From: Rathayibacter iranicus NCPPB 2253 = VKM Ac-1602 | Lineage (GTDB): Bacteria > Actinomycetota > Actinomycetes > Actinomycetales > Microbacteriaceae | DNA: 64,000 nucleotides | Assembly (NCBI RefSeq): GCF_003149025.1 | Contig: NZ_QGDV01000012.1 | Span: 30,978 to 94,977 of the forward strand | Reading direction: 5' to 3' | In this document: positions 9,443 to 19,329 of the stretch, piece by piece | How positions within the stretch are numbered: the first letter of the stretch is position 1 | Layout: each line of letters begins with the position of its first letter | Position numbers and translations under genes: made by a program | Notes under the pieces: generated by a model | Told to the model about the DNA's origin: nothing | Seen by the model: the letters and a program-made list of their open reading frames with translations, nothing else | The model's database searches: none

Positions 9443-12301
9443 TCACTCGCGGCCGGTTAGCGCCCAGGCATCCTCGCTGGAGCCCTCGTCGTCATCGTGG
9501 TAGTCGACCGCGGCCGGTCCGGTCGGCTCCGCCAGCGGATCGGCGTAGGGATCGGGCGCGACGACCGACGGTGCCGCGTCGACTTCTGCGGGTTCCTCCC
9601 CCCGCATCCTCGCGAGCACGCCCGGTAGCTGCTCAGCCGTGACCAACACGTCACGTGCCTTCGACCCCTCGGAGGGGCCGACGACCTCGCGAGACTCGAG
9701 CAGGTCCATCAGGCGACCGGCTTTGGCAAAGCCGACGCGGAGCTTGCGCTGGAGCATCGAGGTCGAGCCGAACTGAGTGCTGACGACGAGCTCGGCGGCG
9801 GCCATGAGCAGCTCGAGGTCGTCCCCGATATCGGAATCGATCTCCTTCCGCTGCGCCTGAACAGTGATGTCTTGGCGGTACTCAGGCTGCGCCTGCCGGG
9901 TGACGTGCTCGACGACCTTGACGATCTCGTCTTCGCGGACCCAGGCGCCCTGCACACGCATCGGCTTGTTGGTTCCCATCGGGAGGAACAGTCCGTCACC
10001 CTGGCCGATCAGCTTGTCGGCGCCGGGCTGGTCGAGGATGACCCGGGAGTCGGTGACGCTCGTCACGGCGAAGGCGAGTCGGCTGGGAACATTCGCCTTG
10101 ATGAGGCCGGTGACGACGTCGACGCTCGGGCGCTGCGTGGCGAGCACGAGGTGGATCCCGGAGGCCCGCGCCAGCTGAGTGATGCGGACGATCGAGTCTT
10201 CGACGTCGCGCGGGGCGACCATCATCAGGTCGGCGAGCTCGTCGACGACCACGAGCAGGTACGGGTAAGGCTTGAGCACCCGGTTACTCCCGGCCGGAAG
10301 CTTGATCTCGTCGCCCCGGACGGCAGCGTTGAAGTCGTCGATGTGCCGGAACCCGAACGACGCGAGGTCGTCGTAGCGCATGTCCATCTCTTTCACGACC
10401 CACTGCAGCGCCTCGGCGGCCTTCTTGGGGTTCGTGATGATCGGCGTGATCAGGTGCGGCACTCCGCCATAGATGGTGAGTTCGACTCGCTTGGGGTCGA
10501 TGAGGACCATCCGCACGTCCTGCGGACGGGCACGCATCAGCAGGCTCGTGATCATCGAGTTCACAAAGCTCGACTTACCGGAGCCGGTGGAGCCCGCGAC
10601 GAGGAGGTGCGGCATCTTGGCGAGGTTGGCCACGACGTAACCGCCCTCGACATCCTTGCCGACACCAATGGTCATCGGGTGCGTCGAGGTGGTCGAGGCC
10701 GGAGAGCGCAGGACGTCCCCGAGCGAGACGATCTCGCGGTCGGCGTTCGGAATCTCAACGCCGATAGCGCTTTTACCGGGAATCGGCGAGAGGATGCGCA
10801 CCTCGTTGCTTGCGACCGCGTAAGACAGGTTCTTGCTGAGAGCAGTGACGCGCTCGACCTTGACGCCCGGTCCGAGTTCGATCTCGTAGCGCGTGACGGT
10901 CGGGCCGCGAGAAAAGCCGGTGACGGTCGCGTCGACGTTGAACTGTTGGAGGACCTCAGTGATCGCCCTCACCATGTCGTCATTGGCGGCTGAGCGTGCC
11001 TTCGACGGAGTACCGGTCGAGAGGGCGGCGGCCGAGGGCAGACGGTAGGGCGCATCGTCGCGGAAGGAGGGGTCGAATCCTGCGGTCGGGTCCTCGTCGG
11101 CAAGGGGCGCGATCGGGCCGGTCTCCCCAGCGGGCGGGACCGGCACGGCGGGCGTGACGTCGAGGCGGTCCAGGCGAATGATCTCGGTGGCGTCGTCATC
11201 GACCACGCCGGTCGCTCCGCGGGGCGCGCCGCTCTGCTCGAGACGGGCGAGCGCCGCCTCAGCCGTCTCAGCAGAAGCGAGCACCTCCGTCGCGTAGGAA
11301 CGGGTAGGAGGATCAGCTGGCTCCTGAAGGGGAGTATCAAAGCCGGTCGCGGGGCCCGCCGTTGGAGCCGTTCCCGCGATGACCTCGGTGAAAGAGCCGA
11401 TCGGCAGCTCGGTCTGGACCGTCGGCTCATCCTCGCGGCCGGACTCGGTGCGCCGCCACCAGGGCAGATCGCCTCCGTCCTGCTGCGTGTTCTCCTCGTG
11501 CTCCGCCTCTGCTTTGGCGGCGGCTTTAGCGGCAGCTCGTTCGGACTTCAGCCGGGCGCGCTCCTCGTCGTCAAGCACGGGAGCCCCGAAGAGGTAGCCG
11601 TACAGTTCGCGCACTCGCGCGCCCACGCGATTCGGCGGGGTCTTGGTGATGATGAAGAGTGAGAGCAGGATCACGAGGGACAGCAGCACGGTCGCACCGG
11701 GAACCGTCGCGATCGCCGCAAGCGGGGCGCCGACAAGCCAGCCCAGAACGCCTCCGGCCGCCGCCATTGGCTCGATGCCCTGGCCGGGTAGCGGCAGGCC
11801 GAGGTGCGCGTGGCAGATACCGGCCGAGGCGACAAGGAGGGTCGTCACGCCGATGCCGATCCGACCGTTGTCGTCGACCGAACGCGGATGGCGGAACAGC
11901 CAGAGGGAGAAGAGGAGGAGTACGACCGGCAGGACGTAGGCGACGCGGCCGAACATGCCTCCAAAGCTCCAGGCGTCGAGCACGCGTGCGACCGGGTCGG
12001 TCGCGAGGAACCACTCGACCACGGCACCCACCAACGCCAGCAGAAGCAGCAGGAACGGAAGGCCGTCGCGGCGCTCCTCCTTCGCGAGCCGCTCAGGACC
12101 GAGGGCGCGAGCGGCTCCTCCTGCGAGGTGAGCGAGCGCCAACCAGACGCGGACGACGATGCCCGTGCGTGCAGCGGACTCGAAGGCCACTGTCTTCGTC
12201 TCGGCGTCCGCCTTGGCCGAGCCCCGACTGGATCGCGGCGCGCCGGAGCGTGGAGCCGCAGTGCCGCGCCCGCGGGAGGTCGTCTTGGTGCTGGTCGCCA
12301 T
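9443..12301 (-). CDS. ftsK: DNA translocase FtsK/SpoIIIE
   Basis: Septal DNA pump that clears chromosome ends during division. It has 952 residues: an N-terminal membrane domain with about four helices (residues ~80-220), a charged and proline-rich linker (~230-440), then the motor. Walker A is [15 protein letters not shown], Walker [14 protein letters not shown], and the C-terminal winged-helix gamma domain ([23 protein letters not shown]) binds KOPS. All key residues are present. It lies between rnj and pgsA, as in other actinobacteria. Confidence 0.96.
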   Translation of the reverse strand: MATSTKTTSRGRGTAAPRSGAPRSSRGSAKADAETKTVAFESAARTGIVVRVWLALAHLAGGAARALGPERLAKEERRDGLPFLLLLLALVGAVVEWFLATDPVARVLDAWSFGGMFGRVAYVLPVVLLLFSLWLFRHPRSVDDNGRIGIGVTTLLVASAGICHAHLGLPLPGQGIEPMAAAGGVLGWLVGAPLAAIATVPGATVLLSLVILLSLFIITKTPPNRVGARVRELYGYLFGAPVLDDEERARLKSERAAAKAAAKAEAEHEENTQQDGGDLPWWRRTESGREDEPTVQTELPIGSFTEVIAGTAPTAGPATGFDTPLQEPADPPTRSYATEVLASAETAEAALARLEQSGAPRGATGVVDDDATEIIRLDRLDVTPAVPVPPAGETGPIAPLADEDPTAGFDPSFRDDAPYRLPSAAALSTGTPSKARSAANDDMVRAITEVLQQFNVDATVTGFSRGPTVTRYEIELGPGVKVERVTALSKNLSYAVASNEVRILSPIPGKSAIGVEIPNADREIVSLGDVLRSPASTTSTHPMTIGVGKDVEGGYVVANLAKMPHLLVAGSTGSGKSSFVNSMITSLLMRARPQDVRMVLIDPKRVELTIYGGVPHLITPIITNPKKAAEALQWVVKEMDMRYDDLASFGFRHIDDFNAAVRGDEIKLPAGSNRVLKPYPYLLVVVDELADLMMVAPRDVEDSIVRITQLARASGIHLVLATQRPSVDVVTGLIKANVPSRLAFAVTSVTDSRVILDQPGADKLIGQGDGLFLPMGTNKPMRVQGAWVREDEIVKVVEHVTRQAQPEYRQDITVQAQRKEIDSDIGDDLELLMAAAELVVSTQFGSTSMLQRKLRVGFAKAGRLMDLLESREVVGPSEGSKARDVLVTAEQLPGVLARMRGEEPAEVDAAPSVVAPDPYADPLAEPTGPAAVDYHDDDEGSSEDAWALTGRE

Positions 12302-12391
12302 GAGGCCACCGTACCCGCCGCCTCCGCTCGGACCATTGACCCGCGCCGTGAGCGGCCCACCCGGTCTCCACCCGCAGCCTGTGGAGGAGCC

Positions 12392-14068
12392 TTAGGCCTC
12401 GATGACCAGCGGCACGATCATCGGACGACGGCGGTAACTGATATTCACCCAGCGGCCGACGACGCGCCGGACCGCCTGCGAGAGCGCGTGCTGATCGCTT
12501 GCTCCGTTCTGCACCGCCTCTTCAAGAGCCTTCGCGATGCGAGGCTTGACCTCGTCGAAGACGCGGTCGTCCTCTGCAAAGCCCTTGGCATGAATCTCTG
12601 GGCCGACCACGACCCGCCCCGTTCCGGCCTCGACGACCACAATGATGGAGATGAAGCCCTCCTCGCCGAGAATCCGCCTGTCCTTGAGGTCGGCGTCGGT
12701 GATCTCGCCCACGGAGGAGCCGTCGACGTAGACGAAGCCCAGATCGAGCTGTCCGACCACGGTGGCCGTCCCGTCGAGCAGGTCGATGACGGTGCCGTCC
12801 TCGGCAATGATCGTGTTCTCCTCCGCGATGCCCGTCTCACGCGCCAGCTTCGCGTTGGCGACGAGGTGCCGATACTCCCCGTGCACGGGCATGACGTTCA
12901 GCGGCTTGAGGATGTTGTAGCAGTAGATCAACTCACCGGCGGCGGCGTGACCCGAGACGTGCACTTTCGCAGTGCCCTTGTGCACCACGGTCGCGCCCAG
13001 CTTGGTGAGTCCGTTGATCACCCGGTAGACAGCGTTCTCGTTGCCCGGAATGAGACTCGAGGCAAGGATCACCGTGTCACCCTCCCCCGGCTCGATGTGG
13101 TGATCGAGATTAGCCATCCGGCTCAGCACCGCCATCGGCTCGCCCTGCGACCCGGTGGACATATAGACGATCTCGTCCTCGGGGATATCGCCCGCCTTCT
13201 TCATGTCAATTAGCACCCCCTGCGGCACCCTGAGGTAGCCAAGGTCGGCCGCGATCCCCATGTTGCGGACCATCGAGCGACCCAGGAGCGCCACCCGGCG
13301 CCCGGTGGCGTGTGCCGCGTCGAGCACCTGCTGCACCCGGTGCACGTGACTAGAAAAGCTCGCGACAATGACCCGACGCGTCGCCTTGGCCATCACGCTC
13401 TCGATGACCGGTCCGATATCACGCTCGTTTGGTGTGAATCCGGGGACGTCCGCGTTGGTCGAATCGACCAGGAGAAGGTCGATTCCCTCCTCGTCGAGAC
13501 GAGCGAACGCGCGGAGGTCGGTGATCCGGCCGTCCAGCGGCAACTGGTCCATCTTGAAGTCGCCGGTGTGCAATATCGAGCCGGCGTCGGTGACGATGGC
13601 GACGGCCAGCGCGTCCGGGATCGAATGGTTGACGGCAACGAACTCGAGTTCGAACGGGCCAAGATTCTCGACGTCGCCCTCCTTCACGGCCAGCGTGTAG
13701 GGCTTGATGCGGTGCTCCTTGAGCTTCGCCTCGACGAGGGCGAGCGTGAGGGTCGAGCCGATCAGCGGGATGTCGCGCTTGAGGCGCAGGAGGTAAGGGA
13801 CGGCTCCGATGTGGTCTTCGTGACCGTGCGTCAGCACCACTCCGACGATGTCGTCGAGACGGTCCTTGATCGGGCTAAAGTCCGGCAGGATCAGGTCGAC
13901 GCCCGGCTGGTTCTCCTCCGGGAAGAGCACGCCGCAGTCGATCACCAGGATCTTGCCGTCGATCTCGAAGATCGTCATGTTGCGGCCGATCTCGCCGAGA
14001 CCGCCAAGAGGGATGATCCGCAGTGTGCCCGGTTGGAGAGGGGCGGGGGTGATCACGGGACTGGGCAT
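12392..14068 (-). CDS. rnj: ribonuclease J
   Basis: Metallo-beta-lactamase-fold RNase with endo- and 5'-3' exonuclease activity in mRNA decay and rRNA processing. It has 558 residues. The zinc motif LTHGHEDHIGAVPYLL, the later HTGDFKMD and the beta-CASP domain (SFSSHVHRVQQVLDAA, SGHAAAGEL) are intact. It is preceded by dapA in the same direction, the pairing seen in M. tuberculosis (Rv2752c-Rv2753c). Confidence 0.95.
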   Translation of the reverse strand: MPSPVITPAPLQPGTLRIIPLGGLGEIGRNMTIFEIDGKILVIDCGVLFPEENQPGVDLILPDFSPIKDRLDDIVGVVLTHGHEDHIGAVPYLLRLKRDIPLIGSTLTLALVEAKLKEHRIKPYTLAVKEGDVENLGPFELEFVAVNHSIPDALAVAIVTDAGSILHTGDFKMDQLPLDGRITDLRAFARLDEEGIDLLLVDSTNADVPGFTPNERDIGPVIESVMAKATRRVIVASFSSHVHRVQQVLDAAHATGRRVALLGRSMVRNMGIAADLGYLRVPQGVLIDMKKAGDIPEDEIVYMSTGSQGEPMAVLSRMANLDHHIEPGEGDTVILASSLIPGNENAVYRVINGLTKLGATVVHKGTAKVHVSGHAAAGELIYCYNILKPLNVMPVHGEYRHLVANAKLARETGIAEENTIIAEDGTVIDLLDGTATVVGQLDLGFVYVDGSSVGEITDADLKDRRILGEEGFISIIVVVEAGTGRVVVGPEIHAKGFAEDDRVFDEVKPRIAKALEEAVQNGASDQHALSQAVRRVVGRWVNISYRRRPMIVPLVIEA

Positions 14069-14106
14069 ACGCCCTCCTCATTCTCTGGCGATGCCGCTCC
14101 TGCGGC

Positions 14107-15084
14107 TTAGCGGGTGGTGCCGGCGACCTTCGGGAGGGCGCCACCGGCCGCGGCGTTGCGGTCGGGGCGGAAGTTGCGGAAATCGACTCCCGGAATGTCT
14201 CGGACCAGGCCGAGTTCGTCCTCGATCAGCGCAGCCTCTGACTCCTCAGGGCCGACGAGCGGCAGCCGGACGCGCGGCGACGAGATGCGGCCGAGCCCGT
14301 GCAGGATGTACTTCGCGGCGACGGTGCCAGGGACGTGCGTCATGACGGCCCGCACGAGCGGCTCGAGCTGCTGGTGAGCGCGAGTCGCGGCGTGCAGATC
14401 TCCCGAATTCACGGCGTCGATGATGGTGCGGTAGGGGGAGGCGGCGATGTTGGCGGTCACCCCGATCAGACCGGTGGCGCCAATGGCAAGTTCGGGCAGC
14501 ACGTTCGCGTCGTCGCCGCAGAAATACATCAGATCAGTCTGGTTGAGGACGCGGCTGACCTCGGAGAGATCGCCCTTTGCATCCTTGACCGCCAGGATGT
14601 TCGGGTGCTTCGCCGCGCGCAGGATCGTCTCGTAGCGGATCGGGACGCCGGTGCGGCCGGGGATGTCGTACAGGATGACCGGCAGATCGGTCGCGTCGGC
14701 AATCATCCGAAAGTGCGTGAGGATCCCCGCCTGCGTGGGCTTGTTGTAGTACGGAGTGACAATCATGTTGCCGTCGGCGCCGGCCCTCTCGCTCTGGCGG
14801 GCGAGCTGCATGGCGTGCGCGGTCTCGTTGGAGCCACCCCCGGTGATGATTTTTGCCCGGCCGGCGGCGACCGAGCGGCCGACCTCGACGAGGCGGATCT
14901 TCTCGGGGTCGGTCAAGGTGCTGGTCTCGCCCGTGGTCCCGGTGACCACGATGCCGTCCGCGCCGCCCGCGATGCAATCGTCGATGTGCTTTTCGACGCC
15001 GGGCCAGTCGACCTCGCCGTCGGCGGTGAACGGGGTGACCAGGGCAACCAGGACCTGGCCGAAAGGATTCTCCGGAATTGACAC
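14107..15084 (-). CDS. dapA: 4-hydroxy-tetrahydrodipicolinate synthase
   Basis: Condenses pyruvate with aspartate semialdehyde in the first step of the diaminopimelate branch. It has 325 residues as a TIM barrel: VALVTPFTADGEVD at the start, GTTGETSTLTDPEK, the tyrosine motif MIVTPYYNKPTQ, and the Schiff-base lysine in LAVKDAKGDL. The GTG at 15082-15084 is the best start (VSIPENPFG); the long upstream extension of the frame is not conserved. It lies 38 bp upstream of rnj. Confidence 0.95.
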   Translation of the reverse strand: MSIPENPFGQVLVALVTPFTADGEVDWPGVEKHIDDCIAGGADGIVVTGTTGETSTLTDPEKIRLVEVGRSVAAGRAKIITGGGSNETAHAMQLARQSERAGADGNMIVTPYYNKPTQAGILTHFRMIADATDLPVILYDIPGRTGVPIRYETILRAAKHPNILAVKDAKGDLSEVSRVLNQTDLMYFCGDDANVLPELAIGATGLIGVTANIAASPYRTIIDAVNSGDLHAATRAHQQLEPLVRAVMTHVPGTVAAKYILHGLGRISSPRVRLPLVGPEESEAALIEDELGLVRDIPGVDFRNFRPDRNAAAGGALPKVAGTTR

Positions 15085-15158
15085 GCTGACAGGGTAGCGG
15101 TTCGACACGGCGGGTCCGCTGGCGCAGTCACGCGGTGCGCTTGGGTGCGGAGACGGGC

Positions 15159-15275
15159 GTGCGATGTGCAGGATCGGGTGCGATCTGCCGGGGATCCGCG
15201 CGACTGGCGGCGTTCCTTCGCGCGATCGGCGTCCGGCGATCGAGATCCCCTGCAGATCGAACGTTGCAGATGCCG
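15159..15275. repeat. 19-bp-period repeat element, copy 1
   Basis: Two head-to-tail 19-bp units beginning GTGCGATSTGC at 15159 and 15178, then about 50 bases, then the same core in the opposite orientation (CCCCTGCAGATCG from 15247, with a shortened second unit). The layout matches the copies at 16250 and 47922. It fills most of the gap between dapA and the DUF559 gene, where nothing else is seen. Confidence 0.6.
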
Positions 15276-15299
15276 TCGCCCAGAGTCGGCTTGCGGCCC

Positions 15300-16154
15300 T
15301 CAGCTGCGAAGGTGATCGCCGCGCGAGAGCGCCGCGAGGATGTCCGCCTCGGCGGCATCCCAGTGTGTCTGCACCGTCGCGGTTCGGAAATGGTGGATAC
15401 GATACCCGAGCCGGCCAAGCTCGATGTCGCGGCGATTGTCGTGATCGGCCTCGTGGAAGGCTGCTCCGTCCACCTCGAGGACGAGGACCTCGCCGAGGAG
15501 GAAGTCGACGCGGCGAGCGCCGATCCGGACCTGCTGTCGGAACCGGATGCCAAGCCGTCGCAGCCGGAATGCCACCATCGACTCGAGCCCGCTCTCGGAT
15601 TCGCGGCCGGCCCAGCGCAGCAGCGACCTCATCCGCGGTGGGAGTCGCTCCAACAGCCGCCGCTTGCCGGCATCGCCGAGCAGCCTGAGTCGCAAAGCGG
15701 ACTCGAGTAGGACGAAGGCGAACTCGGCGCCGTGGCACCGTGCGGCAGTAACGATGCAGTCCTCAATGCTCTGCACGAGGGTGCAGGGCGGCGGGGCCCA
15801 TTCGGACCAGTGCACGACGACGTCCGGAGCATTGGCGAGACGCCGGTGGTACTGCTCTCGATCACGGAGACGGGAGGCCTGATCGGGCACACCGACGTGG
15901 AGCCCGCGAAAGTGCGGGACCCAGAGCCCGTGAACGGCAGCCGCATTCGCGCAGGCGAGGACTCCTCCGACCCGGAAGGCTTGCTCGATGCTCGGCGCCA
16001 GACCCGGGAGGGCGTACCACCCCTTTCGCACCCGGAGAAGGGACCCCGCGACGACGGCTCGGCTTAGCTCACGCTGCGTCGTCCCCTCGCGCAGGAACTG
16101 CTCCGTCTTAACAACACCGCCTGCGCGGAGGAGGACTGTGCTGGAGGGTCGCAT
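15300..16154 (-). CDS. AbiEi-like/DUF559 endonuclease-fold protein
   Basis: Protein of 284 residues. The N-terminal part resembles the AbiEi antitoxin-type winged helix (TTQRELSRAVVAGSLLRVRKGWYALPG). The C-terminal ~100 residues match the DUF559 Vsr-like endonuclease fold: SGLESMVAFRLRRLGIRFRQQ, then DFLLGEVLVLEVDGAAFHE with the acidic catalytic-type residues. Such proteins are frequent in actinobacteria, often in many paralogues; the function is not established. It is flanked on both sides by copies of the 19-bp-period repeat element. Confidence 0.72.
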   Translation of the reverse strand: MRPSSTVLLRAGGVVKTEQFLREGTTQRELSRAVVAGSLLRVRKGWYALPGLAPSIEQAFRVGGVLACANAAAVHGLWVPHFRGLHVGVPDQASRLRDREQYHRRLANAPDVVVHWSEWAPPPCTLVQSIEDCIVTAARCHGAEFAFVLLESALRLRLLGDAGKRRLLERLPPRMRSLLRWAGRESESGLESMVAFRLRRLGIRFRQQVRIGARRVDFLLGEVLVLEVDGAAFHEADHDNRRDIELGRLGYRIHHFRTATVQTHWDAAEADILAALSRGDHLRS

Positions 16155-16249
16155 GCACTGAGCGTGACGCGATGCGTGAGTTCGCGGGCAAGGAGCTGCC
16201 CGTTCGGTGGAGAGTTCGATGAACCGGGCGCTGTGGAGGACGTTCTAGG

Positions 16250-16415
16250 GTTCGATGTGCAGAGGATGGAACTCCCGCCGGTCGCAGCACGCGAAGAAGA
16301 GCGCTCTCCGACAGGGATCCCCTGCACATCGCACAGGTCCCTGCAGATGGCACAGGTCCCTGCAGATGGCACAGGTCCCTGCAGATGGCACAGGTCCCTG
16401 CGCATCGGACGGCGG
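16250..16415. repeat. 19-bp tandem repeat element, copy 2
   Basis: One inverted unit at 16250-16268 (core TTCGATGTGCAGAGGATG), about 50 bases of spacer, then five direct units of exactly 19 bp starting at 16321, 16340, 16359, 16378 and 16397, core CCTGCAGATGGCACAGGTC. Three of the five are identical. It lies in the 293-bp gap between the DUF559 gene and thyX, with no coding signal. Confidence 0.85.
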
Positions 16416-16447
16416 GCTGGGGACGGTGCGGCCGAGGGACGGCGTGG

Positions 16448-17215
16448 TTACGGGGCGACGCGGCCGTTCGCGGTGAAGGCGGCGGCCGTGAGGGGCATGA
16501 GTTCCGCGAAGTGTGACTCCATCTGCTCGGCGGCCATCTCGATCTCTCGCTGCGGGAAGGAGGGAAACGTCGAGTCCGCGCGCTTGGTGCGCAAAGAGAG
16601 GAAGTTCATCAGCGAGCGGGCGTTCAACGTGACGTACATCGAAGAGTAGATGTTCAGCGGGAGGACGATGCGGGCGACCTCGCGCGCGACGCCCTCGCCG
16701 AGCATCCGCTGATACGACTCGTACGCCTGGGTGCTGACCCGACGGGTCTCCTCCTGAACGAGTTCAGTTTGCTCGGGGGTGCCGGGGACATAGTCGTAGG
16801 CGCCGGGCTTACCGATCTGCACGAGATTGCGCTCGGGTCCGGGCACGTAGAAGACGGGACGCAGCTCGCGGTAGCGGCCGGATTCCTCGTTATAGGAGGC
16901 GATGCGGTGCCGCATGAATTCGCGGAAGACGAAGATCGGCGCCTGCACGTAGAAGGTCATCGAGTTGTGCTCGAAGGGCGAACCATGGCGATCGCGAATC
17001 AAATAGTTGATGCGACCTCGGTCGCGCTTGCGCTGCTGCTCGGAGTCTGACTCCTCGTCATCGAGCGCTAGGGCGAGTGTCTTCTCGCCCTGCGTGGACA
17101 CCCGAGCGGCGAACAGGACGTCGGAGTCGTGGGCACTCGATCGGACCAGCTCGACGACGATGTCGGAACGAAACGTGGCGCTGGACTCTGGGCTGCTGTC
17201 TGTCTGCTCGATCAC
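16448..17215 (-). CDS. thyX: FAD-dependent thymidylate synthase
   Basis: Makes dTMP from dUMP using methylenetetrahydrofolate and reduced flavin. It has 255 residues. The ThyX signature RHRIASYNEESGRY is complete, and SLRTKRAD near the C-terminus is also typical. The GTG at 17213-17215 gives VIEQTDSS, in line with family length; the frame continues far upstream without similarity. It sits downstream of the dapA region, as in M. tuberculosis. Confidence 0.94.
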   Translation of the reverse strand: MIEQTDSSPESSATFRSDIVVELVRSSAHDSDVLFAARVSTQGEKTLALALDDEESDSEQQRKRDRGRINYLIRDRHGSPFEHNSMTFYVQAPIFVFREFMRHRIASYNEESGRYRELRPVFYVPGPERNLVQIGKPGAYDYVPGTPEQTELVQEETRRVSTQAYESYQRMLGEGVAREVARIVLPLNIYSSMYVTLNARSLMNFLSLRTKRADSTFPSFPQREIEMAAEQMESHFAELMPLTAAAFTANGRVAP

Positions 17216-17305
17216 GGCTTCGAACTTAGACCAGGCCCGCCCGCTCCCGGTGACTCCGGGCGTCATGGACGAGATGGAACGTGCCTCAGACCGTACGCTC
17301 GCCCC

Positions 17306-17743
17306 ATGGACCCCGCGACGATCGCCGCCGCCCTCGCAGGGCTGGTCACACTCGGCATAGTCCTCGGTGCCCTGTAACGGCGCGCTGCCGGACGGATCGC
17401 AGCACGGCCGGCCCGCACCGACGCGGCGATCGATCCGGCCGACCTCATCCCTGACGCCGTCCTCGGATCTCGCGCCACAATCGTGCAATTTTCCATCGAG
17501 TACTGTAAACGGTGCCCGGCGGTGCGACGGATGCTCACGGGACTCGCCCAAGAACGACCGGGCGTTGTGCATCTTGACGTTGACTTGACCTACCGCGCCG
17601 ACCTCGCCGAGCGGTTCCGCGTCCGACAGACCCCGACCCTGCTCCTGCTTGATGCCGCGGGCGTTCCGCGCAGCAGAATCGGCGGCACGCCTGCCCGCAC
17701 TCTCGTGACGGCAGAGCTCGACCGACTTCAGGAGACACGATGA
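17306..17743 (+). pseudogene. thioredoxin-like gene with in-frame stop at codon 24
   Basis: One reading frame of 146 codons from the ATG at 17306 encodes an N-terminal membrane anchor (residues 1-23), a short basic linker and a thioredoxin-fold domain with the redox motif YCKRCPAV and the cis-proline region RQTPTLLLLD. A TAA at 17375-17377 (codon 24) cuts the frame just after the membrane helix. The 3' end overlaps the DUF4395 gene by ATGA. Either a recent nonsense mutation, a sequencing error, or a second start (for example ATC/GTG downstream) gives a soluble product; I favour a pseudogene. Confidence 0.7.
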
Positions 17744-18243
17744 GCACCCCTCCCCCGCCCGGAAGCATCGACCCACGGAGTCCGCGCGTTGCCGCTGCCC
17801 TCACCGCCGCGCTCCTCCTCGTGAGCGTCGGCTTCGGCCTCGCGGAGCCGACCGAGGCAGACCTCGCTGCGCGGATCACGCAGCCCGGCTTCCTCCTCCT
17901 GCTCCTGCTGGCTCTGCTTTTCGCCTGGTCAGCGGCACGGGGAGTCGGCGCTGGCCCCTGGGCGCTGCTGTTTCGCCGCGCGATCCGGCCATATCTGGCT
18001 CCGCCGCGGGACTGGGAGGACGCCCGTCCGCCACGGTTTGCCCAGCTGATTGGACTGATCGTCGCGGGAGCCGGCGCCCTTCTGCATCTCGTCGGCGTTC
18101 CCGGAGCGGTGCCGGTCGCCGCGGCAGTCGCATTCCTCGCCGCCTTCCTCAACGCCGCCGTCGGCCTCTGCCTCGGCTGTGAGCTTTACCTTGTCCTGGC
18201 ACGGATCGGGCTCCTCGGTCGTTCGGGTAGCTCCCGGGCCTGA
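17740..18243 (+). CDS. DUF4395 membrane protein
   Basis: Protein of 167 residues with about four membrane helices. It ends with the DUF4395 hallmark NAAVGLCLGCELYLVLARIG, which includes a conserved CxxC-like cysteine pair. Genes of this family commonly sit next to thioredoxin or sulfurtransferase genes; here it overlaps the thioredoxin-like gene by four bases, which points to a shared thiol-redox role at the membrane. The precise function is unknown. Confidence 0.8.
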   Translation: MSTPPPPGSIDPRSPRVAAALTAALLLVSVGFGLAEPTEADLAARITQPGFLLLLLLALLFAWSAARGVGAGPWALLFRRAIRPYLAPPRDWEDARPPRFAQLIGLIVAGAGALLHLVGVPGAVPVAAAVAFLAAFLNAAVGLCLGCELYLVLARIGLLGRSGSSRA

Positions 18244-18298
18244 GGCTCTAGGCTGGACGAGCTTCGCGGGTGGCCCGCGACGGGCCTGGGGAGGCACC

Positions 18299-19318
18299 AT
18301 GAGCGACTCATCCGCACGGCACTCGGACCAGGAGCCAACGGAGACGGAGGGCTCGCCGCATCGAGCTACGCACTCCGTTGGGGGGCACGTGTCCGAGCCG
18401 GCGCCGTCGGAGCAGGAGACGCGGTCGCCGAGGCTGCGGGTCCTGATCTCGGGTGCGAGCGGCATGATCGGCTCCGAACTCTCTCGGCAACTGCGCGCGG
18501 AGGGGCACGAGATCCTTCGCCTGGTACGGCGCACGCCAACTAGTTCGGATGAGTTTCACTGGGCGCCCACCTCGCACATGCTCGATTTCAGCGTGCTCGA
18601 CCGAGTCGACGCGGTGGTCAATCTCTCGGGTGCGTCGATCAGCCGGCTACCGTGGACCTCGTCGTACAAGCGGGACATCCTCGACTCACGGGTGCAGGCG
18701 ACCCGCACGATCACGGACGCGATGCGGATGTCATCCGCTCCCCCGTCGGTCCTCCTCAATGCCTCCGCGGTCGGTTTCTACGGAGACCGACCGGACGAGG
18801 ATCTCACCGAGGAATCCGCGCGAGGCGAGGGGTTCCTAGCGGACGTCGTGGACCGCTGGGAGCAGGCAGCCAACCTCGCACCCGAGTCGACCCGCGTGGT
18901 GACCCTGCGCACCGGCCTCGTTCTCGGCGACGGAGGCGCACTGAAGCCGCTGCTCCCTCTCACCCGCCTGGGGCTCAGCGGTCCGCTCGGTGGGGGTCGT
19001 CAGTCGTGGCCGTGGATCAGTCTTTACGACGAGGCCGCGGCGATCCGCCACCTGCTGACGTCGTCCCTCTCCGGACCGGTCAACCTAGCCGGGCCCGAGC
19101 CTGCGACAGCGAATGACGTCATGCGCACACTCGCTGAGCTGATGCACCGTCCATTCGCGCTTCCCGTGCCCGAGAAGGTCATCGAACTCGCACTGCGAGA
19201 CGCCGGCCACGAGTTGCTTCTCTCGAGCCAAAGGCTCGTGCCGCGGCGGCTGCTCGATGACGGTTTCGAGTTCCGGCACCGCACCATCGCACAGGCGTTG
19301 CAGTGGGTGCTGGCCTGA
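18299..19318 (+). CDS. TIGR01777-family NAD-dependent epimerase (SulA-like)
   Basis: Atypical short-chain dehydrogenase/epimerase of 339 residues. The N-terminal nucleotide-binding motif GASGMIGSELSRQL is followed by the family motifs VVNLSGASIS, NASAVGFYGDR and PWISLYDEAAAI. The C-terminal DUF1731 segment ending FRHRTIAQALQWVL is complete. The first ~45 residues are a hydrophilic extension. The ATG at 18299 has the ribosome site GGGAGG just before it. The substrate is unknown. Confidence 0.85.
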   Translation: MSDSSARHSDQEPTETEGSPHRATHSVGGHVSEPAPSEQETRSPRLRVLISGASGMIGSELSRQLRAEGHEILRLVRRTPTSSDEFHWAPTSHMLDFSVLDRVDAVVNLSGASISRLPWTSSYKRDILDSRVQATRTITDAMRMSSAPPSVLLNASAVGFYGDRPDEDLTEESARGEGFLADVVDRWEQAANLAPESTRVVTLRTGLVLGDGGALKPLLPLTRLGLSGPLGGGRQSWPWISLYDEAAAIRHLLTSSLSGPVNLAGPEPATANDVMRTLAELMHRPFALPVPEKVIELALRDAGHELLLSSQRLVPRRLLDDGFEFRHRTIAQALQWVLA

Positions 19319-19329
19319 ACACTGAACAC

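Noticed and set aside
16321..16415. The 19-bp tandem array as a CRISPR array
   Set aside because: The units abut with no spacers, the period is too short, and no cas gene is present; the same holds for the array at 48012-48166.
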